Shown here piece by piece: positions 11,494 to 20,349 of a stretch of 64,000 nucleotides of DNA. Positions within the stretch are counted from its first letter, which is position 1. Each line of letters opens with the position of its first letter. The position numbers and the translations under genes were made by a program. This DNA comes from Cristatella mucedo (taxonomy: Eukaryota > Bryozoa > Phylactolaemata > Cristatellidae): NCBI GenBank assembly GCA_009760855.2, contig WPIO01000209.1:250001-314000 (forward strand), written 5' to 3'. The notes beneath the pieces are model-generated. The model had not been told where the DNA came from. It saw only the letters and a list, made by a program, of their open reading frames with translations, and did not search any database.

Positions 11494-11619
11494 ATAGATC
11501 ACAGTGCCAGGCCCGAGGGTATTTCTGGTGGTCTACATCCAGCCGCTGCATATATCAATCATTGAGATGCAATGGTGACAGGGATTGCTGGAACGATGAA
11601 GATGAACAAGGTTGTCAAG
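11494..11619 (+). CDS. LDLa exon 1 (atypical, five cysteines)
   Basis: 126-bp exon, phase 1 at both ends: acceptor CTTCGCCAG|AT and donor TGTCAAG|GTTAGT. It encodes 42 residues from DRSQCQ to EQGCQ. LDLa signatures are the order C...C.....C..D.DC..DEDE..C and the acidic cluster NDEDEQ that normally helps bind Ca2+. The second of the six canonical cysteines is replaced by Trp: the FW-C of the other copies reads FW-W here, a one-base change TGY to TGG. That leaves an odd number of cysteines. It is the most diverged member and lies in the oldest array unit. It may still fold with a non-canonical pairing, or be decaying despite the open frame. Confidence 0.78.
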
Positions 11620-11699
11620 GTTAGTAAAAATTATGTATTGATGTGAATTCTGAATTACTTCCACTAAATATATATAATTACTACACTAGTTTTCCTCTT

Positions 11700-12030
11700 T
11701 ACTGGCTGTACATATTAGCAAGATAAGCCAGACCAGCCTCTTTCATGTTTATTAATAATAAAACAGGGAGCTCGTAATAAGGAATACATCAACATTTTTG
11801 AGCCAGTACAATGCAATTACCAAACGTTGCTGTTAAGGCGATTTCTCGTGTCAACAAGCTTCAATGTTTTATTATTATGCCTCTTAATTTACTCAGCTTC
11901 TGCCGTACCAATATATTACATTCTTACCAGTTGAAATTATCTCTCACTAACATTCCTGTAGATATTGTAAACCTTGACTTGCAAATTCTGAAAGTGAAAA
12001 TGTTTTCACAAGACCCAGCCTTTAATTGAT
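11700..12030 (+). repeat. I-block (post-exon intron block), oldest copy
   Basis: Matches the downstream intron of the other LDLa exons (GGCTGTACATATTAGCAAGATAAGCCAG; ACTCAGCTTCTGCC; TTGAAATTATCTCTCACTAAC). The open frame at 11811-12029 is not maintained in other copies, so I treat it as intron. Confidence 0.6.
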
Positions 12031-12369
12031 CCACGGCCTACAACACTAAAAAAACTATCGTAAATATTCGGATACACTTGGTTTTTCGGTAGGTTAAAGA
12101 TTGTCATTTCTCATATGAACTGATCCAAATAAAATGATCGGTTAATAGAAATAGTTATAATATCACGTTTGATAACGCAGAAAGTAAAATGTAACCCCTT
12201 TGCCCTATAGAAATTGCCTGTTTTGAAGGTTACCATACTCGAATATACACTTTAAATGGCTTATACTATACCAGCTCCTGTGAGCATAAATAACGTGCTA
12301 AGAAATGTGGCTTTTTTATCTTCAATAATTTTAGCTTCACATAATGTACGTAATGACTAAATAATTCCT

Positions 12370-12580
12370 TGGCGACCAGTTTCTCATCAGTAACGTTACT
12401 GAAGGTTTTATCGTTACTACTTCGTTTCCAGTGATTGTAATCTAGGGAATCAGTTTTTCTCACTGACATACAATAATAAAAAGGCTGCTGGTAGCAAATT
12501 TTTCTGACCCTCTCGTAGAACTCAACTTTTGCAGCAAAGGTATCACTTAAGAAATATTTTATTATGCAACGTGCTGACAA
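12370..12580 (-). repeat. minus-strand cassette, copy 1
   Basis: Homologous, on the minus strand, to the cassette at 17600-17821: GTTGAGTTCTACGAGAGG, GATTACAATCAC, GTTACTGATGAGAAACTGGT. A 104-codon frame is open here, but a different frame is open in other copies, so coding is doubtful. Confidence 0.45.
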
Positions 12581-12589
12581 ACGACATCA

Positions 12590-12830
12590 ATAACATGGTT
12601 AGAAGTGACATGCACAGGGCAAGCCGGCAACCTTTGTAATTAGCAGCAAGTAAATCACCGTTAATATATGAATAAACAAAAGACAAATCAAATTGAACCA
12701 GTACATGCTATCATAAGTTTACTAGTTCTATGTTATTTTAAATAGTGTCATGTCCGTGGATGTTGCTATGCAAGTCGAAGATAATATCAAAGATTTTGGA
12801 CCGTACGAATTCAGACACGGTCTTTAAACG
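12590..12830 (-). mobile_element. LINE-A 3' UTR and C-terminal fragment
   Basis: ATAACATGGTTAGAAGTGAC and GACATGCACAGGGC, then the TGTCATGTCCGTGGATGTT region, follow the LINE-A 3' part. Confidence 0.6.
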
Positions 12831-12949
12831 TTTTGACACTAATAATGCTTTTGAAAGAGCCCCAACTAACAACTTTATTTTTTCATGTCACCTTGCATTC
12901 CTAAAATGAAAACACAATAGAGAGGTTAATATGAGCACCATAAAAGATC

Positions 12950-13110
12950 CGGACTGACTGTCCATCGACAGGCATATGAGGACTACCGCAAGCCGTAGCA
13001 ATAGATCCTAGCAAAAGCCATGTCTAGGTTATATAAAACAATTGTTGCATGACAGATGCACGATCCAAAAATGCTGAAATTGACAATCAACCATCTACTC
13101 AACAGTTATT
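12950..13110 (+). mobile_element. LINE-A linker fragment, plus strand
   Basis: CTGTCCATCGACAGGCATAT and GAGGACTACCGCAAG, then CAAAAATGCTGAAATTGAC, correspond to the segment between endonuclease and RT of the copy at 49797-52566 (HRQAYEDYCR, YNPKMLMSAINH). Frame broken. Confidence 0.75.
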
Positions 13111-13134
13111 CAACCAAAACCTGCTTAGAGATGA

Positions 13135-13740
13135 CAAGCACTGGGTCAGAAACCATATATGGCTAGTGGCAGCATGCACACTATCAGTACTTATATGAGC
13201 ATGTAAAATTTAAATGGAGGCAATAGCTGCTGTACTAAATATATGTGCTTTAGCTCATTAAACGTGGTTAGGAGTGATATGCACAAGGTTGGCATTCAAG
13301 TTTGGTTATTGGAAGAATAAAAAATGTCGCCACACATAAGCAACTAAGTGCTAATAACAGGTTTCTGCTTAAAGCTGTTAGCAACAGGTGAGTTTTAGTT
13401 GTGGCTTAAATGTATAAATATCAGATGTTTTGGACAAGTCGGGATTGAGTAAGAGGCTTTGGGAGCGAGCTAGCTAAAGTCACGGTCTCCGAATGGCTTA
13501 AGAAGTGTACAAGGCATGGGTAAACAGTTAGATTCCGAAAGGTTCGTGGCACTAGGCATTTCCTTGTGAGAGAGTAGATCTGATGGGCAGGCTGGAGCCA
13601 AAGAGTGAAGGAATTTCAAAGGAAGTGTCAAAACCTTGAATTCGATGCCTCGTTTTATCGTGCGGTAGTGCAGGTCGGCGAGAATTCATGTGATTTGGAA
13701 ACTAGAAATCTAACAATCGACGTTCCTAGATGTGGAGTTT
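13135..13740 (-). mobile_element. LINE-A 3' portion, old, unit-end copy
   Basis: Same element as 25335-26110, 37775-38580 and 56640-58930: GTTAGGAGTGATATGCACAA, GAGTAAGAGGCTTTGGGAGC, GGCAGGCTGGAGCCAAA. Its presence at the same place in each unit means it predates the array. Confidence 0.8.
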
Positions 13741-13868
13741 TGTCCACGGTAACAGGTCAGTTAAACTATTAAAAAGTATTTTTATTTATTTAGAGCCAGA
13801 ACAGCAATACCGAATTAAAAGGGTAATAGACAAACTATTTACAAGTACAGGCATACATACTTACAAAC

Positions 13869-13936
13869 ATATATATATATATATATATGTATATGCATAC
13901 ACACATATATATATATATATCTATATATATATATAC

Positions 13937-13977
<41 letters not shown>

Positions 13978-14018
13978 TATATGTATATATATTTCTATAT
14001 ATGCGTGTGTGTGTGTGT

Positions 14019-14093
<75 letters not shown>
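13869..14093. repeat. compound (TA)n-(GT)n microsatellite
   Basis: Mixed TA/TACA runs from 13869 to 13999, then about 90 bases of GT with one CT interruption. Confidence 0.97.
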
Positions 14094-14096
<3 letters not shown>

Positions 14097-14099
14097 ATA

Positions 14100-14720
14100 G
14101 GTTGTCTACTGTAGACATTGTGACAGTGTGCCTAGGAAGAGATTAAGTTGTCTGGGAGCGCTTTATCAGGTGCATTATTATTATTGTTTACTGTCGACAT
14201 TGCGACAGTAAAAGAATAGTTATTTTATCATTTCTAGTCACTGTTATCGTCACTGTATGCTTTTTTAGGCTGTAGTTTACCATTTATTGGATCAGTTAAC
14301 GAGTAATCTTGCTATATTTGGGTTACAACCTATCCGTTGGAAAGTGTAGACCTGATAGGGCTAATTTCTTGCACGTAGGAACTGATCTTTTATAACAATC
14401 CTGGATTCTGGACCGACCTTTTGTGCATATAATGCTGCTTTCTTGCTTAGCGAAGTCGAGAGCTGGTTGCTCTATTGCATTCCCAATACTACGAGAGCTC
14501 ACATTTTAAATCTTCCATTTACCCTCGTAAAGAAGAAAGGGGAAACGGGAAGTTGGTAATACGCTGAGCCAGGCGAAAACTAAGTCTTAATTTTTATGAA
14601 TACAAGCGATACTTACTTTTAGATTACAATCAGCTGCATTCGAATTAATCATGTGTTTCATCCATGCCTTTCTAGTCGGACGTCAAAATTTAACGCAATA
14701 GTTGAGTAAAAATTGAAATT
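14100..14720. repeat. T-block, copy 2
   Basis: Conserved non-coding block ending each array unit (GGTTACAACCTATCC, GTAGGAACTGATC, ATAATGCTGCTTTCTTGCTT). No coding potential or known family seen. Confidence 0.75.
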
Positions 14721-14868
14721 AAGCTTAATAGTACTTATGTGACCTTATTGTTAAAACAGATAATTAAAAAAGTAAACGATATTAGTTGTCGTTAATGGTA
14801 ACTAAAGTGCAGACTTAATTCAATTATTTCCCGTGCAATATTGCTGGAATATCAGGTTTCTATGCATA

Positions 14869-14975
<107 letters not shown>

Positions 14976-15109
14976 CCATACGTAGATTCATTTAGATAAG
15001 CACTTATGTATATTAATGTAAATATTAATATAAATGTACATATAAATAAATATATATATATTTATATATTAATAATACAAGTGCATATATTTAAAAATAT
15101 TTTATCAAA

Positions 15110-15700
15110 TGTAGATGCCTCATCAGGAGTAGCACTACCTGCAGGTATCTCAGCCTAAAACCGGTAACTTCCGGTTCAGGAACGGATAGGGATCAGCTTC
15201 CAACTCTGAAAGGGATCTTGAGTAGCACAGCCACCACGAAACAATTAGTTCCTTGATGTCTACACCGAGGTTTGCCAAGCACGGTTCATCGTATGGTCAG
15301 CAGTTACCATGGCTCTGTCAGGACTTCGACTTACCATTTCCTACAGGTTGTATGGGTACTTAAATACATGGCTCAACCTCTCAATTATCAACGTGTGTTC
15401 CGGTTCACCATCACCACGGCATTCTTACTGCCACCAGGGGTCGCCTTTGCATCGACTATGACTGCAACCGTGCTATTGTCAATGACCAGACCAAACTATG
15501 TGTTCGTGGATGTGAGTGTGCTAGTTTAGGTGTGTCCGTGTCAGGGTTTATGGTGTGCTTCTAAATAAAAATTCTAAATCTTTGCAACACATGAAATAGA
15601 TGGAAGATCAAAAAATCACAAGATCTGAAACTCGAAAGCGTTAGGACCATTCACGGACAGAATTCGTTTGTCTCTGAGCAACTGTACTCGTCGTTATTAT
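15110..15700. repeat. U-block, copy 1
   Basis: First of five copies of a GC-richer block preceding each LDLa exon (CTGCAGGTATC, AACCGGTAACTTCCGG, GTGTTCCGGTTCACCATCAC, GCATCGACTATGACTGCA). Open frames differ between copies, so probably non-coding; it could be a fragment of an unidentified transposon. Confidence 0.75.
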
Positions 15701-15839
15701 ATCCGGTCACGAATGTAGCATTTATTGTGACGTCAAAATTGAATAATAAAAAAATGTATGCACCAAAAGGTAACCGAACCATTGAGTTAAGTTTAATGTT
15801 GTATTTCTACAATCAATCAGCACAACATAATCCCCCCCC

Positions 15840-16330
15840 AGAATCCCAATACTAGCAGAGACACACATTTTGTCTGTCTTTATTTATGCTAGTTGAGCTA
15901 GGAACCAAATAAGGTGGTGTGCAGTTCTCTTGGGCCGGTGTGGCTTTCCAGAGTAGTAGCCTCACTATAGACTTTCGAATGGCCCGTTAGCTTCCCCAGA
16001 AGTTGATAATATATTATTGATGCTCGTTAGTTGTACACAGCGGCAGCAGATAAATGCACCATTGAAGCAGGACAGTTTTATTAGGATATCGAAGAACTAG
16101 TTGTCTTCATAGATTGGGATTGAAGCTTCGGGATGAACTTACTAGGAACCTGCTTGATTAAAGACATGAGGTGTAGCAAGGTATTGAGGGACAGCATATA
16201 AGCTGGGATACGGCCATCCTCGGGTTGGGCTTCGAAGTCTCTTCAATCTGCTGGAAAAGGAAGCTAGAGAAGCAATAAGCTAGATCATCCTTTCCGAAAA
16301 AAATTTTTAACCCATGTGTGTGACAGGTCT
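15840..16330 (-). mobile_element. LINE-A linker fragment upstream of LDLa exon 2
   Basis: Diverged, reversed copy of the endonuclease-RT linker seen at 51700-52000 (GCAGCAGATAAATGCACCATT, GGGATTGAAGCTTCGGGATG, GCTAGAGAAGC). The same fragment sits at the same distance upstream of every LDLa exon from 2 to 6. Confidence 0.7.
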
Positions 16331-16503
16331 CGGGATCTATTGGTTGTCTTAGGTTTTTATAGTATGAACACATTAAAACAATAACATTGAAAAACAAGTT
16401 ACTCTCGACACAACGCGAGCTTAATCATCAGTATTGATTAGACATATCTCTGAACACCTGGTGGCGATTTCAGTATGTAAAAACAGCTGTTTTTATTTGA
16501 TAG

Positions 16504-16638
16504 ATCCATCAATAAAATTATTTTGCCTGGATTATGGCAATTTTTGGTGTAACACAAGCTATCAGTGTATAAGTAAAAGAAAAGTATGCGACGGTCAACA
16601 ACTATGCCCAAATGGAGAAGATGAGCAAGATTGTCAAG
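16504..16638 (+). CDS. LDLa exon 2
   Basis: 135 bp, phase 1 at both ends: acceptor TTTTATTTGATAG|AT, donor TGTCAAG|GTGAGT. Encodes 45 residues with all six LDLa cysteines: CLDYGNFWC, YQC, KVCDGQQLC, then PNGEDEQDC. The Ca2+-binding region keeps Asp of CDG and the DE pair, although the usual D before the fifth Cys is Leu here (QQLC instead of RQDC in exons 3-6), which could weaken calcium binding. LDLa modules are about 40-residue disulfide-bonded, calcium-dependent ligand-binding modules of extracellular proteins. Flanking sequence on both sides has many stops, so the open, cysteine-complete frame is best explained by selection on a real exon. Confidence 0.88.
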
Positions 16639-16659
16639 GTGAGTGGAATTTGTTTAGGG

Positions 16660-16883
16660 ATGTCAGTTAGGATTTACTAAAGCTCAATGTCTTCAATAAA
16701 AGGCTTTCCTATTCGGCTGACAGTAATTATTGGCAAGATAAACCAGGTCAGCCTCTTTTATAACTACGATTTACAAAAAAGGGAGCAACTGCTATCCCAT
16801 GAACCGTGTATTGGCTTCACTTTGCAGCAAGTGTAAAGCGCCTAGAGAGAGATTAAGTTCTCTGAGGGCGCTTTATCAAGTGA

Positions 16884-16921
<38 letters not shown>

Positions 16922-17350
16922 GTGAAATTACACACATTATTGATAACAACCCTTCACATGTAAACGAGTTTAATCGTCCTGTTAAAATATGTCTCAATTT
17001 AGGCAGCTTCTACTTTCAGCAGTGAACTACAGTCTTCACTTTTGGGGTCCACTCAAACAATATATCTGCAGATATTAAAAACGTCAATGTCGACACGTTG
17101 AAAGCGACCCCATATTGTAAATATTAGTCGTCTCATTTTTATATGGCCCACGTTTGTGAAAAACGCTCATCAATATTCAGGTATGCCTGATGTTTTGATT
17201 GCTGAAAGGATTGAGTTTTTATCTGATACGCTCGTTGCTAAATTATCTGTCAGTAGTAAGCATATTAGGTCTATTAATACAACAAAGCCAGCAATAGGAA
17301 ATTTACCTCGTTTAAATGGTTCCGGTTGATGGTCACCTGTCTCGAATATA
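16660..17350 (+). repeat. I-block, unit-1 copy
   Basis: Intron sequence following the exon, duplicated behind every LDLa exon: TCAGTTAGGATTTACT, AAAGGCTTTCCTATTC, GGCAAGATAAACCAGGTCAG, ATCTGCAGATATT. Interrupted at 16843-16920 by a LINE-A tail. Confidence 0.85.
16843..16920 (+). mobile_element. solo LINE-A 3' tail, about 80 bp
   Basis: GTAAAGCGCCTAGAGAGAG, TTCTCTGAGGGCGCTTTAT, then CAAGTGAATTATTATT.. with a long (TTA)n. Other units have ordinary I-block sequence here, so this is an extremely 5'-truncated insertion (or a short non-autonomous element) specific to this unit. Confidence 0.85.
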
Positions 17351-17399
17351 TTTTACTTTAATTTGTGTATGCAATATAAAAAATATATAATTAATTTGT

Positions 17400-17528
17400 A
17401 TAGCACCCCAAGATAACTTAATCTCTTTTCAGGTGCTTCGCATATGCCTCCGCGATCGAGCCCACGACCTCAGCCAGACTTTGGTCGGGGCGAGCACCTT
17501 AACCGCTGGACCAAATCAGCTCGGCAAT
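17400..17528 (-). mobile_element. SINE-1 (tRNA-derived), minus strand
   Basis: Reverse strand reads TGGTCCAGCGGTTAAGGTGC (A-box), GGTCGTGGGCTCGATC (B-box-like), GCGAAGCACCTGAAAAGAG, ATTAAGTTATCTTGGGGTGC (LINE-A-like tail). The best-preserved SINE-1 head in the window. Confidence 0.8.
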
Positions 17529-17599
17529 AGAATCTCTTGCAAGCATAATCTACTAGCTAAACAACCTTAACTTTTATTGATTCGTCATAACGCCAGCTA

Positions 17600-17821
17600 C
17601 ATAACTCAATACTTCTGGCTCAATATTACCTTGGCAACCAGTTCTTCTTGCGTAACATCGCCTAAAAGCTACAGTGTTAGTATTACCCTTACAGCCATTT
17701 TTATCCCCTGCATCACAATCTCCCACTGTTGATTTTAAATCAAAAGTATAATGACATTGCATTTTTACAACCTTTCTATCAAACTCGACATGACGCTGCA
17801 GAGTAAGCAACGAGAACAAAT
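17600..17821 (-). repeat. minus-strand cassette, copy 2 (open frame, splice-like ends)
   Basis: Read on the minus strand it starts after TTGCTTACTCTGCAG, a good acceptor, and stays open for about 80 codons: VEFDRKVVKMQCHYTF, then DCDAGDKNGCKG, then RRTGCQG next to GGTAATATT, a possible donor. The C..DCD.GDKNGC pattern is reminiscent of the acidic end of an LDLa repeat but one residue short and lacking the other cysteines. Most other copies carry stops. It may be a relic exon of an antisense or inverted gene copy; coding is not established. Confidence 0.45.
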
Positions 17822-17844
17822 TTAAGAGGTCGTGTGCTCAATGG

Positions 17845-17990
17845 TGAGCCGTAATGGCTCACTGGGTAAGGCGGTTGCCTTTGACGACCTCGGCCCCGAG
17901 ATCGTGGGTTCGAATCCTGCGGTGGGCGATCCTTTATCGCCACTGCAAGCAGGGGTGATAGCCATAAAGGCTCTTCTGTCACTATACAAA
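17845..17990 (+). mobile_element. SINE-2, tRNA-derived with long variable arm
   Basis: A-box TGGCTCACTGGGTAAGG (17855) and perfect B-box GGTTCGAATCC (17907). Between them GGTTG-CCTTTGA-CGACC folds as an anticodon arm and CTCGG-CC-CCGAG as a long variable arm, as in class II tRNAs. The acceptor stem does not pair, U33 is C, and it is followed by non-tRNA sequence (CACTGCAAGCAGGGGTGATA), so I call a SINE head or tRNA pseudogene, not a working tRNA. Only one copy in the window. Confidence 0.7.
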
Positions 17991-18229
17991 AGGGTCTGTT
18001 AAAACAGATAGCATTTATTGTTTAATGGCAACAATCATATCCTGGCTAAAAGCGACTTGCTCCAACATTCGGTGGGTTGGCTCTGTGGCTCTGCTATCAG
18101 CTCTATCAGTTCTAAGCTCTGGCACTTAGCATAGCTTACCTTAGCTAAGCTTAGATTAGCTAACCTCAGAGGTCTCAGCTCATGTAACTGCTTTTAGAGC
18201 TCAACACCTCTACCGGCTCTGCCAACAGA
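17991..18229. repeat. AGCTTA-rich low-complexity segment
   Basis: Short variants of AGCTTAGCTTAGCTAAGC and AGCTCTAAG recur; copies lie at 29780-29930, 46780-46895 and 62840-62985, always just before the LINE-A plus-strand fragment. Confidence 0.6.
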
Positions 18230-18970
18230 ATTATAAATGGCTTTATAGCTAATTATTCCACAGAGTTAGCATTGCTTAGGGTATACAACAACCTACATAG
18301 GAATGCAGACATGGGTAGAGTGTCTCTGCTTGTTTCGCTCGATCTTTCGGCAGCTTTTGATACTATCGATCACAAAGTTCTTCTGGAGATCCTCTCAACT
18401 CGCTTGGTTATCCCTGACACTGCTCTGCAAGGGTTCGGATCCTATCTCAATGGGAGACTCTAGAGTATCGACCGGACTAGACAAAGATTATCCGAGGTAC
18501 CTCTGAAATATGAGGTACCTAAGGCTCCATGCTAGGTCCGGTTATTTTCATGGTTTATACTCTCACTCTTGCTGGTGTGATTGCCAAGCATAATCTAGGC
18601 TTTCACTCTTACGCTGACGACACTCAGTTGTACCTTTCCTTTGATCCATCCAATCGTACGAGCACCTGGAATTCTCTTAACTGACTCTCGGAATACATTG
18701 TAGAAATTGTCAAGTGGATGACAGCAAATTAATAAAAATAAACAGTGTATAAAATGCAAATTTTCTAAAACTAAACAATGATGAAAATGACTTACTAATT
18801 ATGGGCTAAGCCATTGCGATTCGGATGATGCAAAGGATGGAGCTCAAAATAAGCTCTGCCATCACATGGCCTGTTGAATCAGCACCCAAAAGATACCTGC
18901 TACCCCTTTTAAGGGGTACTTGGACTGCCAGTTTAGTAGCCAAAACACAGGCCTTCAAACAAGCATATTA
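18230..18970 (+). mobile_element. LINE-A RT fragment, plus strand, unit-1 copy
   Basis: Decayed RT core: STELALLRVYNNLHRN then SLDLSAAFDTIDHKVLL (motif A), a frameshift, then the catalytic box as [12 protein letters not shown]. Frameshifts and stops; not functional. The same fragment is in each unit (29935, 46895, 62990), so it predates the duplications. Confidence 0.9.
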
Positions 18971-19113
18971 TTGGTTCAGTATGTTTACTACCTCTAGAGA
19001 TTAATATGAATTATTCTATAAACTATTCAACTTAGGACTGTTGGGAAACTTTCAGTGAATTGGTGACCGGCGGTGACCCAATAAAAGCAATCAGATGTCT
19101 GCCATTAGGATTG

Positions 19114-19255
19114 GGGGTGGTTTGGCACAGTGGTTAAGGTAGTTCCTTGGTCAAGGTCTAGCTGAGATCTTGGTCTCTAGCCCCACAAATTGGGAAAAGC
19201 ACCTGAATAAAGATTAAGTTCTTTTGGGGCACTATGCCCAGGCATTATTCTTGAA
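19114..19255 (+). mobile_element. SINE-1, unit-1 copy a
   Basis: A-box TTGGCACAGTGGTTAAGG, B-box-like GGTCTCTAGCCCC, then AAGCACCTGAATAAAGAT and TTTTGGGGCACTATG, ending in CATTATTCTT. The 3' part resembles the LINE-A terminus. Confidence 0.8.
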
Positions 19256-20300
19256 ACCGAGAACAGAGTGCAAAGCTGCTGGGTTAGGACCTTCCTAGAG
19301 AATCGCTCATCTGTAGGTTTCTTTGAGGAATTGAGCTGTTATTAGAGTGCAAGCCGTTTAAGTACATAAAGATGAAGCTAATATTGACCTGCATCACAGT
19401 TCTCAAAATTACATTTCCTTTACAATTGCCTTAAATAAAGCCGAGATGGTCCTCAACATTATCCACCTTGTGCTTCCTACTTTTCATCGCACCGTCTTTC
19501 TCTTTCCAATTCACATGTTGGAAAATGCATCTATCTTTATGAAGAATACTAAGCTCACTGTTGTCATTGCTCTCTTCACTAATTTTACAATTATCTACCT
19601 ATGATCGTTGCCAGCTTTAACGTTGAGTAACTCTTTGTTCCACATAATAGCTTCTACAATAAGCAGTAAAATACCTTCCCATCAATTGGAATTATGTCAA
19701 AATGATATATATGCAGGCATAATTAGCTTTATCCTGAATACTCAAAAAGCGGCCGTCCATTGCAAATATTTGGTGTCCCATGTTAACATTGCCTACTGTT
19801 CTCAAAAACTCTCATCGTAATTCAGATATATCTGGAGTTTTAAATGTGTAAGTGTTTTAATTTTCTGTATGACCTGAGCGTAATAAAATTATCTGATGCA
19901 ACTACTTTTATAAGCTCGCTTTTGATATTAAAGCAAGTGAAAAGCCATTTACCGGTCAGAAAATGTCTGAATAAACGGTTACCATTTTTCAACATATTTT
20001 AATTTAGTTAATATATACAAGAAAATCTCTTTCAAGAATCATTAGGTAGCTAGACTATTTATGTTTTCGTTGCGAAAGAGTAATCTCTGGTACAATTAAG
20101 CCTTTAGTAGTTGTTCAATAATATCCGGGTGACCATTTGTTCATCCACCACAGTGCTTACCTGTATAGTGTTTTTTTCCCTTACAGCCATTTTTATTCTA
20201 GGAATCACAATCTCTCACGGATGAGTTGAAATTACAAGTTTAACTAAGGTCTCATGTTCTGACCCTCTAATACAATACATCATGTAGCAGCAGATTATAC
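19256..20300 (+). repeat. S-block, second I-block and second cassette of unit 1
   Basis: 19256-19600 matches 23496-23840 of the same unit (an internal, older duplication). 19610-19860 is a diverged I-block without an LDLa exon before it. 20150-20300 holds a diverged minus-strand cassette (on that strand AGATTGTGATTCCTAG.. and GGCTGTAAGGG) with stops. Confidence 0.6.
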
Positions 20301-20349
20301 AACGATTAGGGATTTAAGAGGTCACATTCTCAAAGGAGATAGCCATAGC

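Noticed and set aside
11811-12029. Second domain encoded behind LDLa exon 1
   Set aside because: Same place in the other units has stops in this frame; it is duplicated intron.
13730-14146. 138-codon open frame
   Set aside because: Mostly microsatellite (TA and GT) with short flanks; no conserved counterpart in other units.
15272-15529. Protein-coding exon in the U-block
   Set aside because: The frame is not open in the other four copies, and the differences show no codon pattern.
17847-17925. Functional tRNA gene
   Set aside because: Acceptor stem unpaired, position 33 is C, and it continues into non-tRNA sequence; better as a SINE head or tRNA pseudogene.
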